Source of the DNA: Pachyseris speciosa
Lineage: Eukaryota; Cnidaria; Anthozoa; Scleractinia; Pachyseridae
DNA: 64,000 nt
Reading direction: 5' to 3'
Assembly: GCA_016490735.1 (NCBI GenBank)
Contig: JAEMWC010000372.1
Location: forward strand, 377,501-441,500
The translations under genes were made by a program, and so were the position numbers. Positions 1 through 8,720 of this stretch are shown here, piece by piece (position 1 is the stretch's first letter; each line of letters begins with the position of its first letter). The notes beneath the pieces were generated by a model. That model ran no database searches. It was not told the DNA's origin and saw nothing but the letters and a program-made list of their open reading frames with translations.

Positions 1-1180
1 GAGGTAAAGGAATGGAAAATGGCATTTATTATGTTAAGATGAAAACAGATTTTTACAAAAATCATCACTCTTATGAGAGTTAGCATAATTTTTGAGACCT
101 TAGCAGGTTTGTGGCAGATGTTTTGCATGGTTATTGGGGTATGGTATTGACCTGATACCTTTTGTAGCATTACAGGGCTTTCATAGCTCCTAAGAATTAG
201 GCAGTGTGATATGGTATTGCTGAACATCTTGTGCAGTGCACTTACTATGATTAGCCTATTACAGGTGTTTCAGTGAATGGTGATGGTAAACTGACTTGTG
301 TTTTGGGAAATTGTTTGTGTTTTGAGAAACTGTTTCGTGTTATGGGAAACTGATTTTTGTTTTGGCAAATTGATTTGTGATTGACCCTTTTGGGCCGCTG
401 TAGAAAAGCAAAGTGAAAGACCAACAGATAACAGATGGACAATTAAATTTTAAGAATAATTTTAAATTTTTTTGTACCCCCCTCTGAAACTGAGGGTGTA
501 ATTTCTTCTTGGGTATACTCATTGGAAATTTCATTTAGTTAGGTAGGCTTCTCCTGAAGTGCTGGCAGCTGGCTGAAAAGTGGCTTCTTTACATTTTGAG
601 CCACCTGCTTTTCAATGAAAAGTTTCCAACGTTTTTTGAAGGCTGTTTAAATTCTCATAAAAAAGCCACCTTCTGTTAGATTCCAGTCAGCTACTCTAAA
701 ACCTAATAACAACTCTGAGGCCATAAGGCTTGTGACAAATAATCACAGTGACTACAATATCCAAACAGATTACATTGGAAACTTGAATTTAAAGTTACAT
801 CTTACTATCAAGAAAACTTCTGAACAAACAAAAAATAAATGAAATAACAATCCCTTCTAGTTTTATTTTATTGTTTTTTTTGTTTCCACTTTACTAAAAG
901 GGGATATCTTACTGAGAAGCTACTAAATTTTGTCCTTTGAGTGACCATGTTAACATATTTTGTAATTGTATTCAGGTTATGGGTATGGTTTGTGTGTAGT
1001 GTTCTTTAATTTGAAACCTACCTTAAAATAATTATACTATACGTATAATAACTATACTTAGCCATACCATTGCATCAGCCTGTTTGACTCAGTGAACTGT
1101 ATAGTTGAGAATAATTTGTCAATAGGTTGTTATCGAGGGTCTTTTGGCACAAAACACATTTACACTACATGTATGTGAGG
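1..1180. other. AT-rich stretch without a recognisable gene
   Basis: Reading both strands shows only short chance ORFs, none with a recognisable family signature. The one structured part is a short imperfect tandem repeat near 294-384, listed separately. Confidence 0.6.
294..384. repeat. Imperfect ~20-bp tandem repeat
   Basis: About four diverged copies of a unit close to TTTGTGTTTTGGGAAACTG follow each other directly. Copies differ by a few substitutions and one-base length changes. No function is suggested by the flanks. Confidence 0.6.
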
Positions 1181-1222
1181 AACTGAAAACATGATTCCTT
1201 TTAAGGAATCATGTTTTCAGTT
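1181..1222. repeat. Perfect 20-bp inverted repeat (hairpin)
   Basis: AACTGAAAACATGATTCCTT is followed after two bases (TT) by its exact reverse complement. This is a perfect snap-back with almost no loop in otherwise plain AT-rich sequence. An ORF starting inside the right half is probably a by-product. Confidence 0.85.
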
Positions 1223-1659
1223 AACTGAAAGCATTCGCTCATGTTTTAAAAATTGTAAAGGTAAAATTGGTGTGGTCTCATGGGAGAAATCAAGTCCTTT
1301 CCTGGTGTACCATTGGCTTGGCAATCACAGCAACTACAACTGTATCATGCAAAAATGGAATTTAATAATTGTCATATTATGGATACACAGGAGCGTTTAT
1401 AAAGACAAGAGTGCATACAAAACACTGAACATCCTGCATCAACTTCTAAACAACTTTATCTGAAACTTTGCAACCTAAAAGTTGCAGCACAGTCAACATA
1501 ATGTAAATGTTTCCAGCAAGATTTTGCAAAAGCCCACTCTAAAACATGTTTTTAGAACTTTTTAACTGAGCTCAGCACCACTGTGGTAAAAGAGTTCATG
1601 GAAAGCTTGTGCAAATTACCATGCATCTTGCATGTACAGTACAACACAATTAGCAATTA

Positions 1660-2079
1660 TCACAACTGCAAGGCAATCTGCATATTTTTATGCACACCTT
1701 GGGAAGAAAAGCATATTGGCCAACAGATACCAGTCAAAAATATGAAAAGCAAAACAATGCAATGTATCACAGTGGAACTGTACACTTTCTCTAAAAACTT
1801 TTCGTGGTCTCTCTCGAAATTCAGCTGAAACGGTCGATTGCAAGGATTGAGCAAAATATTAAACCGCCGAGCTGAGTGCTTCTCGCCCGATCGGCAAACT
1901 TGTCTGGCCCGTGCAACAGAAATTTCATCGCCCCGAAGAGTTTCAGGAGCGGCCCACTGCCCGTACGTAAACCAGAGAAAAAAGCCCAAACCAAGCAACA
2001 ATGATCCTAACCAGAGAAAGAGACCGAGTTACATGCTGTTCTTCGCGTGAAGTTTACGATGCCTGCGGCCGGTCTTCAT
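1660..2079 (-). pseudogene. Possible membrane-anchored protein exon, interrupted by an in-frame stop
   Basis: On the minus strand an ATG at 2079 opens a frame with a basic N-terminus (16 codons, many K/R/H). It then meets a TAA at 2031-2029 and continues in the same frame with a hydrophobic stretch rich in L, F, G and W, followed by a charged segment containing arginines and cysteines. The basic-then-hydrophobic order would suit a type II membrane anchor or a signal anchor. I do not recognise the family. The frame degenerates below about 1790, where a splice donor could lie. A broken first exon or a chance ORF are both possible. Confidence 0.25.
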
Positions 2080-2084
2080 CTTGA

Positions 2085-4082
2085 TTTTTCTAGTTCCTTA
2101 CAAGTGATTGTTGCTTGAGTTCAATTTTAATTTGTGGATTTCTGGGTTTTGTGGGTCCCTTTCCACCAAAATGTTCCTCTTGGGATAAATCTGTCCAACG
2201 AACGAGACAAGTGGAACCACTAAAAATATGGTCGACAGCAGATTGACGGCTTACTTGTTGGTGTAAGAAGTCACGAAAGGAGTGCGATATATAAGCTAAT
2301 AGCCGATTGGGCAGAAAAAAATTCCTTGCCAGAAAATTTCCGCCCAATCACGAAGCTGGATTTCAATAGCTTCTGGAACGAGTCCGATAAAGAAATGTTC
2401 CCAGGGGCTCTCCCGACTGTCTTGTAAACTTTCGCTCGTCCCGAATCTTTGTCCCGTCCCGACTATCTGCCCCAGGGTCTCCGAGGATGACTTTTTACTT
2501 GAAGGAAATTCATCACTGTAATTCGAAGTTGAATTGCTAAAAAAGGAATATTTTGAAGAATATATTTTGTACATAATAAAATTATTTCACCGTTAATACA
2601 ATGTTGTTACGAAGGCTATATATCTTGACAATCATCCACCCATTTACATTTACCTGTTCAGATCACTCTTTAGATATAACGCGTACGAAGTCCATCTCGC
2701 CGGATATTTTGAAGATCTTTGATACTTAGAAACAACACCGTGGCTGATTTAAGAGATCTAAAACCCCAGCCAGCCCAATTCTGTTGTTGGTTGTACTTCA
2801 TGTAATAATTTGAAAAAATAAAAAAATAAAAATAACAGGTACCTTAGATGTGGGCCATTCCCTGCCTGATGCAAACGATGCCTTTTGTCGTTGTCACCGA
2901 AGTTTGCTGACGAACCACTCGCTCCGAAACGCATATGGTGCTGAGTGTTGTCCATTTAGGATCCTTATCTACACTGTATACGGCACAGGGATGCTATTCT
3001 TTAATGCCACTGAGCGCGAGCCAAACTATCTATAAATACACATTAAAGATGACGTGGTTCTTCTGTCGAAAGCGGAGATCGTTTAGAAAACACAGCGACC
3101 AGTTTTGAGGTAAGAAGTAACTATAGTAGCCTGTCTTTTCGGATGAAATGTTTTTTGGTTTTTTCAGACTTTCACTTTCAAAACGCGTTGAACAAGAATA
3201 ACTTTAAGTAGTGAATCGCTGTCTATAGACTAAAATTATGCGTAAAATTCGAGTGAGAAGGCAGGTGGTTTCTTCTTTGTATATTCGGAGAAAGGGAAAA
3301 TCCCCTCCTTAGCACATGACGAAAGAAAAGGAATTTGTTTTTGCTAACTCCCTGACATACAAAACGCAGTTATGATTCACCTTTATGGCACCCAGGTTTG
3401 TCAACAAGGTTTGAAAGTCAAAAACACGAGCTCATTAATATTCACGCGTATTCAAAATCCTGGGAGAAACGTTATCATATGTTAATAGTCTTACGGTTTG
3501 TTGTCACTATCAACGTTTATAATATATTAGCCCTAACAGGTGGAGACGAGCATTACAACAAATTAAACTGCGCTGTAGCTGTCGGATCAAAATTGTACAA
3601 TGTATTAATTACGTCACGGGTTAACGCATGGAAAGGACGCATAAAGAAATATTTGCATCCTACGAGCAGAAACCGAAAAAAAAGAACGTTTCATCGGAGT
3701 AAGCGTCAGTATTATCAATCCTCACTGCCTTATTTTCAGTTTCTTTTGTAATAATTGTAAGTTGTTTTCCACGAAGACAATAAACCCATCCCGACGTATT
3801 TATAATCAACAAGAGCCATAATGGCTTTTAGCTCGGGGAAAATTGCAGGATGTAGCTTGGAGAGGACGTGCAATGTTGTCATTGCAACTTGTCGTTTGAC
3901 ATAAGTACCAAGATCAAAGGGTCGTGAACGCAAACATGAGATTTCAAAATTAATGGCCGAAGGATAAAGCGGCAATGATTTATCCTATGATTTGGAGTCT
4001 TATAAACACCGATATTAAAGTACGGTTCCATTTTGTGATATTGTCCCTCTTTCAATTTGCACTTCAATTTCCCGGGTGAGGA
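2085..4082. other. Region with unrecognised ORFs only
   Basis: Two overlapping minus-strand frames (2296-2574 and 2090-2347) and a plus-strand frame (3398-3751) are open for 80-117 codons. None shows a motif I can place, and no splice or polyadenylation context is convincing. Treat as intergenic unless transcript evidence says otherwise. Confidence 0.4.
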
Positions 4083-4493
4083 GGGGGGGGGGGGGTTACT
4101 CGAAGTATACATGACGGAGGGGTCCGACGGAGCTTCATATTGCAAATCCCAAAAAATACATGAGCCTGAAATTTTAGACCCAAAAAAATACCTGGCATCA
4201 AAATATCCTACCCCCCAAAAAAATACAAGACTTAAATACCTTAATACTGATTTATAATCAAACAGTCGCACGCGTCGCTGAGAAAAAGTTCGAATGAATA
4301 TTATTCTGATCCACTGATCGCAACGAAAAGTTCGCTCGGAGATGTGACCCAAAAAAATACGCGTATTTTTTTAAGACCTAAAAAAATACGTGACCGATCT
4401 CTTGACCCAAAAAAATACCGAGCGTGTAAATTTCCAACCCCAAAAAATACGTCGGACCCCCCCCCACCGTCATGTATACTTCGAGTACCCCCC
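4083..4493. mobile_element. MITE with G-run plus GTATACATGACGG inverted ends
   Basis: The left end reads G-run, then ACTCGAAGTATACATGACGG and a GGTCCGAC block. The right end is the reverse complement, ending in a C-run. The inside holds at least five copies of a short ACCCAAAAAAATAC-type motif, spaced irregularly on both sides of the centre. There is no coding capacity, so it is a non-autonomous DNA-transposon derivative of unknown superfamily. A clear target-site duplication was not found. Confidence 0.75.
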
Positions 4494-4683
4494 TGGGTTC
4501 AATTTCTCCTTCGTTCGCCTCAGTTCATGCTTTGACCACAAGCGCCCTATCATACGCGTTCTGTTATTCCTGTCGATAAAACTATGGCAAACAAAGGCAC
4601 TTTTAACATACAAATGAATTGTTGAAGAACTTGGAACATTTTTACTGATGTATTTTTTGCAGATTCGCCTTAGTTTTCTTGGC

Positions 4684-5199
4684 TTATTCACAAATTGCCC
4701 ACCTCTTTGACACAACTCCTACTGGGTTCACGCGCTCGTCTTCGAGATACAGGACTTCTGTTACTCGTGTTTTCGCAGTAAATAAACTTGTCAAATCGTG
4801 ACCTGCACGTTTGAGAGAAACAGATTCTGCTACAACAGAGTAGGCCGTTTTACAAGGTGATGTACCTTCCTTCCTCAAAGGTTCCTTCAAAGAATAGCAG
4901 AAATCAGAAACAAATGTATCCCGTTTATCAGCTTTAGTTTGAGTGCTTTGTGGCGACGTTTTGCTGTCACATCCTGTAGTCGGCTCCAGTGGAGGTTTCG
5001 CTCGACTTGGTTCTGATGCTATATTTTTTGCTTTGGGTTTAGCTAATTTCAATGTACGTAAATTTTTAGATTAAGAAGGTTTTGATGTTGTACTCTTTTT
5101 TGATACACGTTTGTTTCTTAGTTTCAGTGGCTCAAATGATGGTTTGTTTCGAGATGTTAATTTTAACACTGGTTTGTTTACACGTGTAAAAGCTTTCAT
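4684..5199 (-). pseudogene. Basic, lysine/proline-rich ORF with one internal stop (possible host exon)
   Basis: An ATG at 5199 on the minus strand opens a frame of 172 codons ending at 4684 with only one interruption, a TAA at 5073-5071 (codon 43). Composition is the same on both sides of that stop: rich in K, S, T and P for about 100 residues, then a more ordered C-terminal part. This suggests one protein with a nonsense mutation, or a sequencing error. The family is not recognised. The LINE insertion begins less than 100 bp upstream of the ATG, so the 5' part of a gene could have been separated from it. Confidence 0.3.
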
Positions 5200-5279
5200 A
5201 TCTCCAGTATTTGCTCGTAAATACCGTATTTACCCGTGTATAATGCGCACCCTGTTTTTCTAGACAATTTTCCAAAATT

Positions 5280-5293
5280 AAAATAAATAGCAG
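5280..5293 (+). repeat. Left target-site duplication of the L1-like LINE
   Basis: AAAATAAATAGCAG occurs here and again at 12198-12211, directly flanking the LINE. A 14-bp perfect duplication is typical of target-primed reverse transcription. Confidence 0.9.
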
Positions 5294-5371
5294 GAGGGGG
5301 TGTGAACAAACATGGCGGAGTGACGTGTTCGTGTTTGCTCCAGTTGTAGCACTCGTTTTTTGCTTACTTCT
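5294..5371 (+). promoter_or_regulatory. LINE 5' end with YY1-like ATGGCGG site
   Basis: The first ~25 bases read G-rich, then ACAAACATGGCGGAG, then a TGACGTG box resembling a CRE. An ATGGCGG core at 5312-5318, about 18 nt from the element start, fits a YY1 site that would position initiation at the 5' end. The human L1 5' end is arranged similarly. Function is inferred from position and motif only. Confidence 0.5.
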
Positions 5372-6238
5372 ATGTCCGCTAAGAGAAAACCCCGCTCACC
5401 ACAACAAGCAGGAGTTTCTGTTTCACCGGCTGAGAAGAAAACGCGAAATAACTCGGAAGATAGCAATAATTCGACCGATATCGTACTTGACATGGCCGAC
5501 AATGTGAACGAAAAGTTAGACAATATCATGCAAAGCCTGGAGAAGCTTAATCTAATTGAGAACCGCCTGGACAGCATGGCCTCGACAATGGCGAATATTG
5601 AGTTGAATCTCAGCAGGCTTGATTCTAACGTGAAAAAGCTTAAAGGCGAGTCTAAAGTAAAAGAGAAAAAGATACAAGAGCTCGAAGAATCCATCAATTT
5701 TACTGAGGAAGACGTTGCTGAACTTCAAACGCGAGTCCTTGATTACAAAGCAGAGCTTGACAAATGTAAGAAAGATCTCCTCTATCTTGAGGCTTATAGC
5801 AGAAGAGAAAATGTGAAGATTTTTGGAGTTCCTGAAAGCGTGGCTGATAGTACTTCAAAGCTGGAAGAAACTCGAGAAATTGTATACAACGTTTTGGAAA
5901 GCGAGTTACAGATCGAAAATCCTCGAGCTAAATTCGAGTTTCAACGAGTTCATCGCATACGTAAGATTAAATCTGCGTCATCGAGATCTATTATTGTGCG
6001 GTTCTTGCGATTCACCGATAAAGAAGAAGTAATGAAAATAGCACGTCAACGTTTAGAGGAAAAGGATTTATTTATGTACGATGACATTCCAAAGGAGCTC
6101 TATGACCTTCTTAAGCAGCAACAAAAGAAGTTCAAGCAAGCGTTAGATAAAGGTTACAGAGTGCACTTCAGTAAGGCTCAACCTGAAAAACTCTTTGTTA
6201 ACGGAAAATGTTTGCCTCTTGAAAAAGAGTTAGAATGA
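5372..6238 (+). CDS. LINE ORF1 protein (L1-type RNA-binding chaperone)
   Basis: Encodes 288 residues. The start is the first ATG of the frame, 78 nt from the element's 5' end. Residues ~1-35 are basic and disordered. Residues ~40-135 have heptad-like spacing of L/I with K/E, as in the trimeric coiled coil of L1 ORF1. Residues ~138-235 begin with LEAYSRRENVKIFGVPE, the start of the RRM-like domain of the Transposase_22 family, and end in a basic block. The C-terminal domain (~236-288) begins DDIPKEL. In this family ORF1p coats the LINE RNA to form the retrotransposition particle. The frame is fully open, unlike ORF2. About 440 bp separates it from ORF2. Confidence 0.92.
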   Translation: MSAKRKPRSPQQAGVSVSPAEKKTRNNSEDSNNSTDIVLDMADNVNEKLDNIMQSLEKLNLIENRLDSMASTMANIELNLSRLDSNVKKLKGESKVKEKKIQELEESINFTEEDVAELQTRVLDYKAELDKCKKDLLYLEAYSRRENVKIFGVPESVADSTSKLEETREIVYNVLESELQIENPRAKFEFQRVHRIRKIKSASSRSIIVRFLRFTDKEEVMKIARQRLEEKDLFMYDDIPKELYDLLKQQQKKFKQALDKGYRVHFSKAQPEKLFVNGKCLPLEKELE

Positions 6239-6681
6239 TCGAATGCATATGCTAGGTAGGAGAGCGATTTCCAAGCATCATTTCGTTATTGGTTTGGTTT
6301 AAAATATTATTAAGATATCAAGTAAGTTTTCTGCTTTTCTCTTTTTATTTTTCTTGTAATCCAATCTAAGATTTAAGTTTTTTAAAGTATTTTGTAAATC
6401 TTAGCGGTAAATCTTTTTCTTCCGGGCTGCGATTTGTGGAGCACTACCTGGAGAATAGGAAGATGCCCATACAACAAGTTTTGGGGCGGTTGGTAAGGTA
6501 TTTGTTTTATGTTATTTTCGTTTTTCCGATGTTTATGAATATTTCTTTCACACCTTCAAAACTGTCTTTGTCTTTGTTTTGTGTAGATGCAATTTTCCCA
6601 GATTTTTGAATTTTTCAACGACTTCTTTTGTTCTTCTTTGGCTTCCACTTGTTTATTGCGTTTAAGCTTGTCCTTTCAAGC
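6239..6681 (+). other. Inter-ORF spacer of the LINE
   Basis: Non-coding and T-rich, between the ORF1 stop and the ORF2 ATG. A few short pyrimidine runs are present. No internal ribosome-entry structure is obvious by eye. Confidence 0.6.
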
Positions 6682-7516
6682 ATGGCTAATTATAATTTTA
6701 ATCTATTATCTCTAAATGCTCGAGGGATTCGTGACGCTTTCAAAAGAAAATCAATTTTCTCGTGGGCTAAACAGCAAAAAGCCGACATCATATTTTTACA
6801 AGAAACCTATAGCACCCCCGATATCGAAGATAAATGGAAGTTTCAGTGGCAAGGCAAAATGCTGTTCGCGCACGGCACAAATCACAGCAGAGGCGTGCCC
6901 ATTCTATTTAATAGCGACCTTCAATTCCAAATCAAAAATGTGCTTAGCGACAACAATGGCAGGTACATTTTAGTTGAAGCAACGGTTCAAGACTCTCCTT
7001 TCCTTTTAGTAAATCTATATGCACTCACGAATGGCCGTGAACAATGTGGCTTCTTCGAAAACATTACATTAAAATTAGAAGAGTTCAACGTAGACCCAGA
7101 TTGCCAAATTATTATCGGTGGCGATTTCAACACCCACCTTGATCCTACGCTAGATAACCTTGGGGGAAGGATAGAGACGAAACCTTCTGTAAGAAAGATT
7201 GAAGAATTAATGATAACTTGTGATCTTATTGATATTTGGCGAATACAAAACCCGATAAAAAAGAATTTTACTTGGGCTCAGAAAAGACCGTTTATAAGAC
7301 GCCGGCTAGACTTTTGGCTTGTAAGTAGGGCTCAATCTTTACTTTGGTAGATTTAAGGGGTAATGCCCGCTACCATGTGGCCTTAGTGCCTTTAGAGTGG
7401 CTTCAGCTTACCAAATCACATTAATTTGTGAGGTATATCGTTGTCACTCCAGCCACATCCCACAAGCTTTACGTTTTCACTGCTTGTTTTATGGATATGT
7501 GGGTACTTGAGCCTGA

Positions 7517-7581
7517 GCATTAGCTATGCCATGCTGATGAGGCCTAACAAGGCCGAAACAGCTGTCCATGGCTGCTAATGC
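7517..7581 (+). ncRNA. Type I hammerhead ribozyme, copy 1
   Basis: The conserved core is CTGATGA (7534-7540), then a GGCC/GGCC stem II with TAACAA loop, then GAAA. Stem III is the self-complementary ACAGCTGT. The predicted cleavage site is after GTC, between 7566 and 7567. Stem I is GCCATG/CATGGC, then an internal loop (TAT opposite T), then GCATTAGC/GCTAATGC, all perfectly paired. A palindromic stem III without a real loop is typical of hammerheads that act as dimers or multimers. Confidence 0.93.
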
Positions 7582-7766
7582 TCAATCTTTACTTTGGTAG
7601 TTTTAAGGGGTAATGCCCGCTACCATGTGGCCTTAGTGCCTTTAGAGTGGCTTCAGCTTACCAAATCACATTAATTTGTGAGGTATATCGTTGTCACTCC
7701 AGCCACATCCCACAAGCTTTACGTTTTCACTGCTTGTTTTATGGATATGTGGGTACTTGAGCCTGA

Positions 7767-7831
7767 GCATTAGCTATGCCATGCTGATGAGGCCTAACAA
7801 GGCCGAAACAGCTGTCCATGGCTGCTAATGC
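7767..7831 (+). ncRNA. Type I hammerhead ribozyme, copy 2
   Basis: Same sequence and pairing as the copy 250 bp upstream, with CTGATGA, GGCC/GGCC stem II and GAAA intact. Predicted cleavage lies between 7816 and 7817. Confidence 0.93.
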
Positions 7832-8016
7832 TCAATCTTTACTTTGGTAGTTTTAAGGGGTAATGCCCGCTACCATGTGGCCTTAGTGCCTTTAGAGTGG
7901 CTTCAGCTTACCAAATCACATTAATTTGTGAGGTATATCGTTGTCACTCCAGCCACATCCCACAAGCTTTACGTTTTCACTGCTTGTTTTATGGATATGT
8001 GGGTACTTGAGCCTGA

Positions 8017-8081
8017 GCATTAGCTATGCCATGCTGATGAGGCCTAACAAGGCCGAAACAGCTGTCCATGGCTGCTAATGC
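8017..8081 (+). ncRNA. Type I hammerhead ribozyme, copy 3
   Basis: Core and all three stems match the other copies. Predicted cleavage is between 8066 and 8067. Just 3' of it the sequence reads TAATGCTTGGGCTC, where the inner units lack the TTGGG part. That longer form is also seen in the separate copy near 34.97 kb, so it is probably the ancestral unit. Confidence 0.92.
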
Positions 8082-8470
8082 TTGGGCTCAATCTTTACTT
8101 TGGTAGATTTAAGGGGTAATGCCCGCTACCATGTGGCCTTAGTGCCTTTAGAGTGGCTTCAGCTAACCAAATCACATTAATTTGTGAGGTATATCGTTGT
8201 CACTCCATCCACATCCCACAAGCTTTACGTTTTCACTGCTTATTTAAAACGGAGATTGTTCCTGCTATAAAGTCGGGTCATTCTGCCATCACTTTATCGC
8301 TTAACAGCCTTGACAAACAAATGCATGGTCCGTCCTTCTGGAAGTTCAACTCAAGTTTGCTAGAAGATACTTCTTATGTTGAGCTTATAACCTCAAAGTA
8401 TCCTGCAATGGCTTGATGAATTCAAGGAAGTAAGTGACAAACGCGTTCTGTGGGACTTAATTAAATATAG

Positions 8471-8712
8471 AATAAGGTTTGTTTTTGTAATTTTGTAAGG
8501 TTGAATTGTAATAATTCTAGTTCATCTTTTTTTATCGATTATATAGATTTATCTTCCTTCTCCTTTCCTTTTCTTTCCTTATGTTTGTTTTCCTCTGCCC
8601 GCCTCGATGAGCTAAGCTATATGCGAGCAGAGGAAGTTGATATGTGTGTTTATGTATAATTTTTATTTATTTTGTAACTCTTACTTGAATATCAATAAAC
8701 AGAAACAGAAAC
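8471..8712 (+). mobile_element. 242-bp retroposon (SINE or truncated LINE tail) inside LINE ORF2
   Basis: A perfect 12-bp duplication, AATTAAATATAG, lies at 8459-8470 and 8713-8724. The insert ends in AATAAACAGAAACAGAAAC, a typical retroposon tail, and contains an imperfect stem near 8596-8632 (CCTCTGCCCGC paired with GCGAGCAGAGG). No ORF is present. It is either the 3' end of another LINE or a SINE. ORF2 coding resumes directly after the second duplication. Confidence 0.85.
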
Positions 8713-8720
8713 AATTAAAT

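Larger units (their letters stand above)
7328..8244 (+). mobile_element. Retrozyme array: 250-bp tandem repeat with hammerhead ribozymes
   Basis: A 250-bp unit is repeated about 3.7 times with near-perfect identity: partial 7328-7566, full 7567-7816, full 7817-8066 and partial 8067-8244, numbered from the predicted cleavage sites. Each internal junction carries a complete type I hammerhead ribozyme, so a transcript of the array would be cut into 250-nt RNAs. This is the organisation described for metazoan retrozymes, non-coding retroelements that pass through small circular RNAs. The array interrupts the LINE ORF2. The first and last partial units differ from the inner ones at the same few bases, for example TAGATTTAAG instead of TAGTTTTAAG. 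No clear target-site duplication was seen. Confidence 0.88.
6682..8416 (+). pseudogene. LINE ORF2 endonuclease domain, split by a retrozyme array
   Basis: The ATG at 6682 starts an APE-type endonuclease: SLNARGI (catalytic Asn), FLQETYS (catalytic Glu), VNLYA, GGDFNTHLD (Asp/Asn pair) and RRRLDFWLV near the end. The frame is lost at about 7328, where the hammerhead repeat array begins. Coding resumes about 8245 with VPAIKSGHSAITLS and continues to 8416. The usual SDH catalytic triplet reads SGH here, so the catalytic Asp is already replaced. In this family the domain nicks target DNA to prime reverse transcription. A handful of codons between WLVS and TEIVPAIKS seem to be missing at the insertion point. 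Confidence 0.9.

Noticed and set aside
1191..1463. 90-codon ORF
   Set aside because: Starts inside a perfect hairpin and has no recognisable domain or codon pattern.
3398..3751. 117-codon ORF
   Set aside because: No motif, signal or splice context; kept only as part of the unassigned region.
7328..8244. Reading the 250-bp repeat as a plain satellite
   Set aside because: Every junction carries a full hammerhead with paired stems, which chance or plain satellite amplification does not explain.
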